DNA from: Monilinia fructicola
Lineage: Eukaryota; Ascomycota; Leotiomycetes; Helotiales; Sclerotiniaceae
Direction: 5' to 3'
NCBI GenBank assembly: GCA_008692225.1
Contig: VICG01000018.1
Location: 1 to 64,000, forward strand
Length of the DNA stretch: 64,000 bases
The notes beneath the pieces were generated by a model. It saw only the letters and a program-made list of their open reading frames with translations, was not told the origin of the DNA and did no database searches. Positions 11,130 to 22,433 of this stretch are shown here, in pieces (positions within the stretch are counted from its first letter, which is position 1; the number at the start of each line of letters is the position of its first letter). The translations under genes and the position numbers were made by a program.

Positions 11130-12438
11130 TTACGGACTCTCCCCATGCAAACTATCTCTCACTCTATGCTCCTGATAAAGAACAAGCGCAACACAAATAA
11201 TACAAATCATCGTAAAATCCCCTACATCCTGCATATCATATGGTCCATACTCATACAATGTCCCAAATGCCCTTTCAACATCTTTACCTGTGACTATATA
11301 ATCAAAATATTCTTTAGTAAATGTTCCTATTACTATATAGACTTTGTTTTGACGGGCGGATATTAGAGGGATCCTGGGTTAGTTAGTTCATTATTAAGTC
11401 AGTGATGATGATATAAAGGTAAATACAATGAACTTACATTGTGGATTCGTTAAGAGTGTTAAAGAGTTGTAAGTTAGATAATTGCTGTGATAACATGCCG
11501 ATTATATGTGCGGCTTCTTGGCCTTCGAGGGGGGAATCTTCGGTATCGGAGGTGTATGTTGACTTGGCCTGATTAATTTGCTCGTGCTTAGTTTTGGACT
11601 GAAGGTGTCATTTTGTATTTGAAGAGTCGATGATTGATTATAAATGAGATTAATTAATTACCTCAATAGAACAATATGAGATCTTACCGCGTCTTTTCCA
11701 TTGTCCAGATGATCGATCGCGATACACTAAATTGCCATCGTTGGTAGAAGAGAATTCATAGGGCTTCTTTTCCGCAACGTGAAAGGTGTCTTGTGTGATA
11801 GTCCACTCTAATCGAAAGGTTGTCTCATCATCTTCTCTTCGGGTATTCTCCGCAATACAGTTTAGTAAGGTGTAAATACACGCATTGGTTGTAATCTCAG
11901 ATTTTCGTTGTCGGTCATGTGTTGATTGATCGGTTTCTTGGGAATAGATATAACTCTCTGCGGAATTGGTGATTCGAATTCTTTTTGCGGGAGGTTGGCT
12001 GGGTGATGAGGAGGTGGATGTTGATGTTGCGGGTGATGGGGATTGGTATGTTTCCCGGTTCCGAAGTTGTCGATCGGGTTGGGGTGTTTCCGGTTGTTGA
12101 AGTACATCAGCTAATAAGGTGAAGAATGGTGCAAATTTCCCACCGAGGGTCAGCAGATCGGCGGCATTGTGGATTCGCCAATCTGTTCCGAGAAAGTGAA
12201 TGGCGTTCTGGATATCTTGACTTTGATTTACTCGTTGTGTTGCATCATCAGTGAATCTATGAAGTTGGCGTAATAACATGTTGGTCCTTTGTTGTCGTAC
12301 TCGTAGGATTTTGAAACTTTCAATTTCACCTCGTCCCCAGTAACTTCCAGCTGGGATGTCGGTTCTATTTTCTAACGATCTGGTAGGCCATTCGGGGAAT
12401 TCCTGATGGAATTCTTTAGCATTTTTGGGTAATGTCAT
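11130..12438 (-). CDS. three-exon gene, candidate PD-(D/E)XK nuclease-like protein (393 aa model)
   Basis: The spliced model has exons 12,438-11,662, 11,598-11,438 and 11,373-11,130. Both introns have GT/AG ends, 63 and 64 nt long. Intron 2 has GTAAGT at its donor and AACTAAC just before the acceptor. The frame stays open through both joins and ends at TAA 11,132-11,130. The start ATG (12,438-12,436) has A at -3. The N-terminal half (residues 1-115) has no motif I know. Residues 116-160 are Ser/Pro/Thr-rich, followed by a likely nuclear localisation signal, PPAKRIRI (149-156). The C-terminal half has NDGNLVY (D234), then CSIE|SKTK (E259, K261), and EGQEAA (284-289). This spacing recalls the D...E-x-K core of fungal PD-(D/E)XK-like proteins. 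That assignment is inference, since no database was searched. Codon and base use differ sharply from the RIPed flanks. It could instead be an unrelated hypothetical protein. Confidence 0.82.
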
Positions 12439-13111
12439 TGTATACCTTTACGAGGTTAAGATCTAGGGAGTCTCGTTCTTAGCTATGTATTCTTGTTTTC
12501 TCTTGGTCTAATATGAATATTATTAAGGTTTGGAATAGGAGAGAGAAGATCAAGAAAAGGAGAAGAACTACCTTGTATATGAGAGAGATACTATAAAGTA
12601 TTGTATCAGATACTGTAACCTTATTATTGTGTTTACAATAAAAATAACACACAATGGTAACCTTCACCAGCTGCAGATTGAAATTCAGGTATTGGTGTTC
12701 TTTGTTTATAGAACCTTACTAATCGTTATTATTCGAATATCCATGAATACTAGGTAGGTATGATTAAAGACATCATTATCCAATATACTCAGTAGATAAT
12801 TGAAGTCGAATTAAGAAGATTAAAGAAAGCCCGAGCTTGGTTTGACGACAAACGGGATCTTCCGTATTAAATGCACAAGGCTACCTAACCGGCTAACCTT
12901 ACTATTCATCAGCCTTATCAGGTTGATACGTTAATCAATAAATGCTTTGTCATCATCGATTATCATTACGAGGTAGTTTTAACCTTTGATCAATAACATC
13001 ATCATTACCTAGTAAACAATCAATATCTACATCCAAAGGATATATCATATATATATCAATCATAATTTCGCTCCAGAATGATCAAGGTATGTTTTATACT
13101 TTCTAGGAATA
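12439..13111. promoter_or_regulatory. shared intergenic region between the divergent genes
   Basis: About 670 bp of balanced base composition separate the two start codons, so both promoters must lie here if the genes are expressed. It contains the low-complexity stretch CTTTTCTTGATCTTCTCTCT on the minus strand near 12,540-12,560. No specific operator or TATA element can be defended. A frame at 12,479-12,667 on the minus strand is short and has no supporting motif. Confidence 0.5.
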
Positions 13112-14253
13112 ATGGAAAAGACAGCATCGAGTTTTCAATAACTCTAACAATGATATCCTTAATAGTTCATTCCTGCAAACCCAAAAAAAAGATCAAGAAC
13201 AATCGATATCAAAATCCAACCCCTCTTTCTTCAGACAATTGCTTGAACAATATGCGATATCATCTTTCAAACCCTTCACCATGGTTACGTACGATTCGGA
13301 TCCTACTTCAAAAGTTGTCGAAAGGTAGTGTACGCAATGAAGAATTACATGACCTCAAAATTACCACCAACGAATCTCAAACCCCACTGGTTGAAGTTTC
13401 ATCTATCGCTACCTTTACCGCTGTTAATGAATTCTTTCAATCCGATGGTTACAAAACAGATATGCATATTCTGAATGGTTTCAACCTCGATAGAAAAGAT
13501 GAGAAATCAACCATTTGTGGTAGATATACATCGTCATTATTAGTAACTTGGATAGAGGAAATAGCAAGGAAAACTGAAACAAGTATTATGATGACTCCAA
13601 GGTTATTACATCCAATCTTACATATGTTAATAACACTTATACTGACTTTATTTTTCTTCAGAGATCAATATCTTCATATAAAGGAAGATTCACGTACTCG
13701 TGGGGTTAAGCTCGACTTTATTATAATGAAAGAAGACGCACAACAATTACCATTAACATCAATTATTCAAAGACAATATCCGTTCAATGATAATCTCACA
13801 TGTATAGAATTATATACTCTTCTCGCAATAGCAAGTATAAAATATCACACACAGTCTTTAATTGACAATTCTATGATATACAAGGTATAGCTATATAATA
13901 ATGAGCAAAATCACGAACTAACATGTCATCAGATTAACATCTGGTCATTCCACTCTTGTCATTACCGACAAACTACCGCCAAAATTCCACATGGATATCT
14001 CCGATCAATGATTCAAGGACAAGAGGAACTCATCGGAAATATCGAGATATCATATAGTCCATGTCTGGATTTCTATGTGAAGTCAGATCAAAATTTGATA
14101 TTACAAAACCTTATAGATTGTTGTCAATTTCAAGATAGAGTTCATTATAATATAGCTATGATTAGTCCAATGGTTCGAAAGGTTGGAAAGCGGAAAGGCA
14201 GTTGTATAGATAATGATGAGGATGAGGATAGAAGAGCGGGGAAACGAAGATGA
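13112..14253 (+). pseudogene. divergent partner gene, hypothetical protein with two apparent +1 frameshifts
   Basis: A protein-like reading begins at ATG 13,112 (A at -3, G at +4) as MEKTASSF and stops at 13,139. One extra T in the run 13,132-13,135 would join it to a second frame. That frame reads through SFFRQLLEQYAISSFKPFT to a stop at 13,326. One extra A at 13,321-13,323 would join that to a third frame, open from there to 13,884. A 48-nt intron (13,885-13,932, branch CTAAC, acceptor CAG) leads to a last exon ending at TGA 14,251-14,253. A further in-frame 60-nt intron (13,602-13,661, polypyrimidine acceptor) is likely, because it removes a purely hydrophobic stretch. The C-terminus is strongly charged and nuclear-signal-like (KVGKRKG, a run of Asp/Glu, RRAGKRR). 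No known domain was recognised. The shifts may be real decay or assembly indels. If one ignores them, the longest single frame starts at 13,078. Confidence 0.62.
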
Positions 14254-14350
14254 GGGAAGATGGATGGATATGGTCGTTCAAATTAAATCAAGTCCTTTTT
14301 TCTCTAACTGGCTTCGTTGTTTCCAATTTTAAAGCAAAAGAGGATATATG

Positions 14351-15012
14351 AGTCGCCTACCCTACGTTTCGCTACCTCATTTCAATTGGCTAGCATTTCA
14401 CACTGAAAACAATCATTTTAATATATTAATAATTTTATAAAAGATGAAGATATTTTTTGAATATCAATTAAAGCTTCTTTAAATAATTATTAATAGATTT
14501 TAGGAAACGTAAAGTTTTACGACTTTTTTATAAGAAGTTATTTAAAATTATTGAAAATTAGAATTTACAATTTTAAAATTATATAAAAATCATATATGAA
14601 ATCAAAACTCTAAGAAAAATTTATAATTTTCAAATAAAAAGTATCTAAAGTAACTTATAGAAATTTATAAAGTTTATTATTTAATATAAAACAAATAAGC
14701 TATATATATTATATATAAGAATTTATAATAAATGAGTAAACTAAAATTATAGATTTTAAATTTGTAATTTTTTTATTAAAATATAAAAATTATATTAACG
14801 ATTGATTCTATATAATAATATATTATTAAAATAATAAATTCGATGAAAGTGAATTTTGAGATTCTTTAAATATCTTCTAGATTACTTTTAGCTATTTTCA
14901 TAGGACAAATATAATTATAATTATAAATTTTGATTTTATATAAAATTCTTTATAATATCTTATTTCCCTCTAGGAAAATCGAATAAATTCAATAAATTTC
15001 ATATTTTTAGAA
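14351..15012 (+). mobile_element. 840-bp TIR element, copy truncated at its right end
   Basis: It starts with AGTCGCCTACCCTAC, as in the copy at 7,037, and follows that copy, with RIP-type changes, through the central region and into the right arm. It stops where another copy begins. The left flank reads TG rather than TA. It borders the gene island on the centromere side. Confidence 0.75.
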
Positions 15013-15016
15013 TATA

Positions 15017-15250
15017 AATCGCTTACTCTACTTCTTGTTACTCTTTTTATTTGGTTAGCATTTTATAATAAAAACAGCCATTTTTTATATATTAATAACT
15101 TTACAAAAATGAACATATATTTTTCAGATTTTAATTAACACTTTTATATATAATTATTTATAGATTTTGAGAGACTTTAATTTTTGCACTTTTTTTATAA
15201 AGAGTAATATAGAATTATAGGAAATTAGAATTTTTGGTTTTGGATTTATA
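15017..15250 (+). mobile_element. 840-bp TIR element, left-arm fragment
   Basis: It begins AATCGCTTACTCTAC after a TA (15,015-15,016), in the same orientation as and directly behind the previous copy. Homology with the left arm continues to the TTTTGGTTTTGGATTTATA region and then stops. Confidence 0.7.
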
Positions 15251-16199
15251 TTATTTTTAAAAATCTACTTTTTATTTTATAATAAAAAGATAACAATTAA
15301 TAAAAAGATATATATTTAAATTATTACTATATATATTTATAACTTTATTATCAAAATTATATTTAATCTAAAAAATAATATTATAAAGATTAAAATTCCT
15401 ATTGTATTTAATTTTAAAATTCTGATAAATATATCTCAATTCAAATTCAATCTATAAAAATAAAAAAATAACAAAAACAAGAATTGAGAATAAAAAATAG
15501 AAATATCCAAATTCAAGAAATATTGTTTACATTTTTTTTTAAAAAAACCTTTAAAACTAGTTAAAAATATTATAATAAATCTTTTCTACAATTATATAAC
15601 GAATTATAAATAAAAGATTGTTAATTTTTTTAATAGATAATATAACAATCTTTAAAGATATAGCTTTATCAACAATTTAAATTCTTGGAATGGAAATTTT
15701 TAGAATGTATTGAAAAATTATAATTAATAAAAAGTATTTATTAATTTGATAATCGATAATATAAAAAATATTAATTTATTTGTTACATATAAGATTTAAA
15801 AAAATATTTTATTATATAGAATGAATTTAGTCCTTATTCAATGAATTTTTATTCTTTAAATTTATAATAATAAAATTGAAAGAGTCAAGTCAAATTAATT
15901 GTAAAAAAAAGATAATGAAATTCTAAGAAAAACCAAAATAAAAACAAACTTTTTAAAGGTGTATAATATTTCTATTAGTATTTTATAATTAAAATTAAAA
16001 AAAAATCTTTTCCAATTGTAAATAAAATGAAAATTCTTCATTTCTATTTTTTATAAAAGATTTCTTCCTTTAAAAACTCTTTTTATAATAGGATTTTTAC
16101 TAAATAATTAGAATATTTGAAGTTATATATAAATACTATATTTTAAACTTTGAAATCTTCTTTAAATATTATTTTATTCTATTTTTCGATCGTTTTATT
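15251..16199. other. AT-rich desert
   Basis: No open frame of interest and no recognisable repeat end. Confidence 0.6.
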
Positions 16200-16560
16200 T
16201 GATTTGATAAATTTATGAATTTGAAGAATTACAGTATATTAAATTGTAATATTTTATAATTATTTTATTTATATTATAAAAGGTTTAAAAATTATAAGAG
16301 GTTTAAAATATAAAAATATAAACTTTCAATTTTAAAGGGCTTTTATAATTGATTATAAATAAATAGCGAAAAGATTAATTAGTTGATTATTAATAAATAG
16401 AAAGCCTTGATTATTTAATGCCGACTTTTTTTTGTACTATTGAAGATTAATTATTTCCGATTATTTCGAAAATGATTAACTATTTCCATTTTGGCTTATT
16501 CTATTCTAGCTATATACTTATATATATTCTAATATATTACAATTCAAAACTAATAACTAA
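16200..16560 (+). repeat. dispersed repeat U, copy 1
   Basis: It is homologous to about 62,060-62,510 in the same orientation. Shared landmarks are a GGGCTTTTATAATTGATTATAA-like block, the stretch GAAGATTAATTATTTCCGATT, and a run of ATTTCGG-type units that are mutated here to ATTTCCATTTTGGCTT. Both copies are followed by AT-only simple repeats, so the element may carry a simple-sequence tail like a non-LTR retroelement. No coding part was recognised. Confidence 0.55.
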
Positions 16561-16979
16561 TAAAATAATAAGATATAATAAATAATAAATAATAATAGAT
16601 CTAAAGGTTTATCATTATCATATAATTAAACTTTAACATATTTTATATATAATAAAAAATATATTAAATAAATAAAAAATATAAAGCTTTTATATATAAT
16701 CTAAATTTTATATTTAATAAGAAAATATAAAAAAGTTCAATAAATAGAATAAAAAGAGTAAAATAATATATAATTTTTTTTAAAACATTTTTAAACTAAT
16801 ATATATTTTAAAATATTATAATATAATACAAATGTCTTTAAAAATATAGAAAGAAGTATATAAATATAATATATTATTATGAAGTGCTTTATTTTAAAAT
16901 ATTAATTTTTTAAAAAAAATAAATCAAGAAATAATATAAGAATCAAAGAATAATCTATTACTTAACCTTCATTCTAAGA

Positions 16980-17147
<168 letters not shown>

Positions 17148-17302
17148 CTAGCACTCTCGGAAAAGAAAATTTTAGATTATGGATTCGTAGAATTTTATTA
17201 GCCTCGAAGGAATTGAGGATTGGGGGTTTAGGGGCTAGCCCCTATCAAATAATAAAATTCGAAGAATCCATAGTCTGAAAATTTATTTTCCGCGAGTGCT
17301 AG
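17148..17302. mobile_element. 155-bp TA-flanked MITE with about 53-bp TIRs
   Basis: The ends are CTAGCACTCTCGG and CCGCGAGTGCTAG, and inverted similarity continues for about 53 bp with some seven or eight mismatches. TA lies on both sides (17,146-17,147 and 17,303-17,304), as for Tc1/mariner-derived MITEs. The GC-rich centre contains the perfect palindrome AGGGGCTAGCCCCT. The element inserted at the edge of the ATT array. No coding capacity. Confidence 0.88.
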
Positions 17303-17304
17303 TA

Positions 17305-18944
17305 TAAATGTTTTAATTGAAGCGATTTATAAAATATTATTATAATGATAAAAGAAATATATACCAATATTGGATTTCTTTTTAATTATAAAAATTAAGA
17401 TTAATAAAAATAAATCATATTATATTATATTTAATTGAAAATTATCAACTATAACACAATAAATCACATTTGGAAATATATTTTCAAAATATATTTTATA
17501 TAAAGTAATAATTACTTTTATTATTTTAAATTAAGATCTTTTATAACTTTCAATCATTAATTAAAAAATAATAATTTAAAATAATTTATTATTCTTTATT
17601 ATTAATTTGAAGACAAATCAACTAAAGAATAATATTAGTAATGATAAATTTTTTAATATATTATAAACTAAGAAAAAAACCTTAATAAAAAAAATATTTT
17701 AATAAATTGAATATGAATATAAGAATATTAAGTTAATATTATTATAAAAACTATAAGATTAGATATTAAAATAATTTTTATATGATTTAAAAGAAAATGT
17801 ATTTAATAAAAAAAGATTAAATATAACTTAGATGATTTTGAAATATTATTACTTTTAAAGAAAAATTTCTATATTTTTAAGATTAATAAGAAAGTTTTAT
17901 ATTATTTAAAAGAATTAATAGAAAAAATTTTGAAGGTCTAAAAGAAATATTTAGATTTAAAAAGATCAAAATATATAATACAAGTTTTAAATACAATCGT
18001 TCAAACTAGCTAATAATATAATTTATTTATAATTTCTTTTTACAAATCTAAAATCTAATTTATTAAATGAAAAGCATAATCCTATTTTACTTTAATATTA
18101 TTAAAAAAAGTAATGAATTTAAATAATAATTAAATATATTAACTATCTTATTATCATAATTCGATTTATTTATTAAATAGAAACTTCAATATTATTATTA
18201 ATTAATCATAATTTTTAATGTTTACAATATTCTTTTAAAGAGTTTATATAATAATAATGGATTTTGATTTATTATTTTTATTATTTAATGATATTAAGAT
18301 AATAATAATAAAAACCTTTAACAATTTAGAAATAATACTAAATATTGATAATATATTATTAAAATTGTAATATTTTTAGCTTTAATAAATACTTAATATA
18401 ACATTAATAAAAAAATAAAGTTAAATTAAAATATAAATAAAAAAACGATTGAAAAATTATAATAAAAAACGAAGAAAATAAAGTAATTAATTAAAACAAT
18501 ATAATAATGTTCAAAAAGGAAAAGAAAGGATTTCAACTTCTTTTTACTTGAGTGATAATATAAATAATTATATACTTTTATTAAAAGATTATTTTTAATA
18601 TAGCTTTTTCTTTTATATTTAATATTTCAATGGATTATTATATATTATTTTATAAATAATAATAATAAATATCAAAGATTGATTTAAACCTTTAAAAAAC
18701 TTTTAATACTCTATAAAATCCTTTTTATTACTCTTTTAATAAATATATATTTGAATAAAAATAAATAAATATACTTTTTCATTTTTTTTCAATTATTATT
18801 TCTATTTATTAAAAAAGGATTAAATATTATTTTAATATTTAATAAAGAATATTAACCTTCTATAATATTATTTTTTTTTAGCTTTTTATATTTTTATATT
18901 ATTAAATTTGATTCTTTAATTTTTTTAAATTATAGATTATATTC
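17305..18944. other. AT-rich desert
   Basis: Heavily AT-biased sequence with no coding signal or repeat boundary that I could place. Confidence 0.6.
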
Positions 18945-19055
18945 TATTACTTTTTGTAGTTATTACTTTTTTTAATTATTACTTTGTTCAACTATTACTT
19001 TTTTAATTATTACTTTTTTTAATTGTTTCTTTTTTGGATTATTACTTTTCTTCAA
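18945..19055. repeat. 16-bp minisatellite, seven units
   Basis: Seven consecutive copies of a unit close to TATTACTTTTTTTAAT. Six are 16 bp and one is 15 bp, with single-base variation mainly in the last five positions. Confidence 0.85.
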
Positions 19056-19409
19056 AAATAGAGTATACTATTTTATTTTCTTTTATTAAAGCTTTTATTA
19101 TTTAATTATAATATTAGTTTATTTTCATTAAGTATTATTATATTTATTTTTACTTTATAAATCTATAAATAAATTTAAATCAATATTGATAAAATAAAAG
19201 CTTTTTTCTTTTATTAAGATATATATTGATAATCTAGTTTATTTTATTTCAAATAATATTTAATATTATTTATAAAATCCAATTTTTATAATTTAAATTA
19301 TAATATATTTTCTTTATATCTAAATACCCATTTATAGTTACTTACGTTGAGTAGTATTATCTTAATGCTTTAAGAAAATAGATATATTCTTATATAAGAA
19401 GTAAAGTTA

Positions 19410-19605
19410 TATTAGGAAGCAACCCTTAAACAAGGGTTATATAATTATTCGAGCTAATATTTAAGAGGAAAAAATCTTCAATTCTTTTCTTTTTCCTTTT
19501 ATAAATAACTATTTTATTTTAGTTAATCTTTTCATTTCTTTTATATTTTGTTATAAAATTATTTATTTCTCAAAATTAAAGAGCTTTGTTAATTAAAGTT
19601 AAACA
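19410..19605 (+). repeat. LTR of element R, left copy
   Basis: It begins TATTAGGAAGCAACCC, with TG probably changed to TA by RIP. It contains an inverted pair around AACCCTTAAACAAGGGTT, the pyrimidine tract CTTTTCTTTTTCC and TATAAATAAC, and ends near TTAAACA. It aligns with 22,243-22,433 and 57,238-57,430. Confidence 0.65.
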
Positions 19606-20589
19606 TCATTAAGTTGATTTTATCAAAAAAGATTTTTTTATTTGAATTAAACTCTAAAAACTTTTAGGTTAATTCAGAGATATTTTAGAGATATTCTAAA
19701 TGATAAAATTATAATATTGATTATAGAACTGTAATCGAATTAAATAATCTATTTTATTTTAACATAAATAGTATGCTTTAGAAAACAATACACTAAATTT
19801 ATAAAGTTAAACTTAATATAATAATCAAATCGCTACTATAAATCTAAATATAAATTTAAATATAAATCTCGATTAATTCGAAGAATTATAGTCGGATAAT
19901 AGTAAAAAACAAATTATACTTAATAATAAAAACAAATAAAAAAGCAAAAATAAAAAACTAATATTTAATAATAATAATTTGAAAGCTTTTATTTTAAATT
20001 TTTTAAAGTTTAGAGAAAAATGTTATTTTAAGATAGAAATATAATTATTATCAGTTTTAAACTTTTTATTATTTTATTTTTCTTTTTCATTTTCATTTTA
20101 TTAAAATTAAAGTTATACTATAATATTATTTAGATTATTATTTAGAATTTTCCTATATTCTGAAATTTTCAATAAAAAGAATGAATATTTAATTAATTTT
20201 ATTTCAAATATATAAACTTATTGAAAAACAAAACAAAATTAATAAAAAAACAAAAAGCTGGCTTTAATAAATATAATTTTGATTATAATTAATATTAAGC
20301 TTAATATTTATTATCGGATATGAACATATTGTTAGGATTTTCAATTATTATAAGCTAATAAAAATATAAAATAAAAGTATTTAAAAAAAAAGACTATAAA
20401 AACAAAGATTTTTTGTAATTAAAAGATTTTTAATTAAATTCATACAAAATGATAATGAATCTTTTAAAAGATGGGAAATTATTTTATAACATTATATTAG
20501 GCCTATAAATATTAGATTAATACAATAATTATCAATAGAAATCTGTAAATTAATAACAAATTTAAGTATAGATCTTACTTATATAACTA

Positions 20590-21345
20590 ATAGTATTAAT
20601 ATAAAAAAAAAAGATCTCAGCATAAAGTATTATTAATCTTTAATAAAGGAAAATCAAATATACATTTCTGGATTATAAAATTGAAAAATTACATAATCTT
20701 AGAAAATATATATAACAAAACAGAATAAGTTATTCTAGTATAAAATTATATTATAGGATTAATAAAACATAGAATTTAATTAGCTAAATTGAGAATAAAT
20801 AGCATTAATAATTTAAAATTCTAAGATTGGTAATTACTAAAAGAATGGCTTTTTGAATAATATAAACTAATAAATATTAATATAAAAGTAAATTTTGAAA
20901 TATAAAATATAAAAATAAAGGATAAGTAATTAATTTAAGATTTTATTAATTACTTTAAATATATCCTAATTGTATAAAAATTAATTAATTATAATGAATT
21001 ATAAACTAAAAGTATTACAAAATATTTTAATTCAAATATATATTAATTATTAATAAATTATTATTAATAATACTTAAAGAATTAAAAATAGTAGTATAAA
21101 ATACTAAAAGTTTTATTTGTATATAAGAGAAACTTTTTCTAAAATCGATTAGATTTGAAATTTGTAATATATTCATAATAAATAGTTTGAAATTAAACGT
21201 ATTATGGGATACAATATTATTAAAAAAAAAGAAAAGAATCCTTTTTTCTAGATATATTAATAGAACGCTGTAAAAAAGTTTATAGCAAAAGTATATATTT
21301 CTATTACAAAAAGAAAAACTATTGTATTAAAAATTGTTCTTAAAA
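20590..21345 (+). pseudogene. decayed Gypsy-type gag
   Basis: The frame, interrupted by RIP stops, reads like a retrotransposon gag core: FWIIKLKNYIILENIYNKTE, a following IGLIKHRI segment, then DW-LLKEWLFE and DFINYFKYILI. Downstream lies a degenerate zinc knuckle (FYYKKKNYCIKNC) whose first Cys codons have become Phe or Lys. In the Gypsy gag family this protein forms the nucleocapsid-like particle and binds element RNA. It is clearly non-functional here. Confidence 0.6.
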
Positions 21346-22242
21346 AACCAAAAAAACGAAAAAGCTTTTTTAGATTTGAAAATTATAGAATACAAGGAGA
21401 TGGATTTTCAATTAATTAAACTAAAATGAAAAAAGGATTACAATAGTTCTTAAATAAGAAGTTTAAATAAATTATTTATAACCAAATTAATATTAGAAAA
21501 AATAATATATATTAGATAATTAATATATTCAAACTAATAAATATAAAATAAATTGTTATATTAATATTATCAAAAGATATAGGATAATAGGAACTATTAT
21601 TATTAGGCTTATATAGAAATAAAATACTATATTATAACCTATGAATAATGAAAGATATATATACTTATTTTTAAATCATAAATATTTACTTGGCATTTTT
21701 AAATATAGAAATTATCTTTATCAAAAAAAGTAAAAATAAAATAATGTTTTAAATAATAATAAGTTTAGAAATTATCGTAAACTTTATTAAATTAGAAATA
21801 ATCAAATAATAAAAGCTTAAACAGAATAAAATTAAACAATATACTTTATTCGCTGAAAGGAATAATAGAATACATTTTGTAATTAAACGAAAACCGAAGA
21901 ATTAAGCTTAATATTGAAAAAGCATTAAAAATTAAAAAAGATAATCAAGTAATAAAGAAATAGTATTTTATATTATACTCTAAAATAGTATTAAAATAAG
22001 TTAAAGAAAAATATAGGCTATAATAAAGAGCAAAGGAAATCTATATTTCTTTTTCTTTTTTTTTTACTTAGGAATATATTATTTATTACAAAGGCTAAAA
22101 GGATAATAAAAAAGAAATTTTTATAAGATATTATAAAATTAACAAATTCTTTTTTTTTATAAAACTTTTAAAAGTATTATTATTAGTTAAGAAATAATCT
22201 ATAATGGTTTACTAGAATATTAAATACAAAAAAGAAAAACTA

Positions 22243-22433
22243 TATTAAAAAGCAACCCTTAAATAAAGATTATATAACCATTCAAGCTAATATTTAAAAG
22301 GAAAGGATCTTTAATCCTTTCCTTTTTCTCCTTATAAATAACTACCTTATTTCAATTGACCCCTCTATTTCCTCGTGCCTCATTACAAGTAATTATTGTA
22401 GTTTAAAGCTTAATCTAGAACCTTAAACTTTCA
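22243..22433 (+). repeat. LTR of element R, right copy
   Basis: It shares AAGCAACCCTTAAATAAAG and the GGAAAGGATCTTTAATCC stem with the left LTR. It is less RIPed in its second half (ATTGACCCCTCTATTTCC, where the left LTR is T-rich), so the two LTRs have been mutated unequally. Confidence 0.62.

Larger units (their letters stand above)
19410..22433 (+). mobile_element. short LTR element R, gag only (about 3.0 kb)
   Basis: Two related LTRs flank about 2.6 kb whose plus strand contains a decayed Gypsy-type gag, including a degenerate CCHC knuckle (near 21,299-21,340). No reverse transcriptase motif was found in the remaining 0.9 kb. It is therefore either a non-autonomous derivative or an internally deleted copy. 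I could not find a matching target-site duplication (AGTTA on the left, TTATA on the right), and the exact LTR 3' ends are uncertain. Confidence 0.6.

Noticed and set aside
11145..11366. Plus-strand frame of 73 codons
   Set aside because: It is antisense to exon 3 of the minus-strand gene, whose splice sites and frame are better supported.
11862..12107. Minus-strand frame of 81 codons
   Set aside because: It overlaps exon 1 of the 393-residue gene in another frame and is explained by its low-complexity Ser/Pro/Thr region.
13934..14011. An alternative frame in the last exon of the second gene, reading LTSGHSTLVITDKLPPKF and so on to a stop at 14,009
   Set aside because: It looks protein-like but would need two further compensating frame changes. 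The phase-0 splice gives a continuous frame to 14,253 without any, so I kept the simpler model and note this as an alternative.
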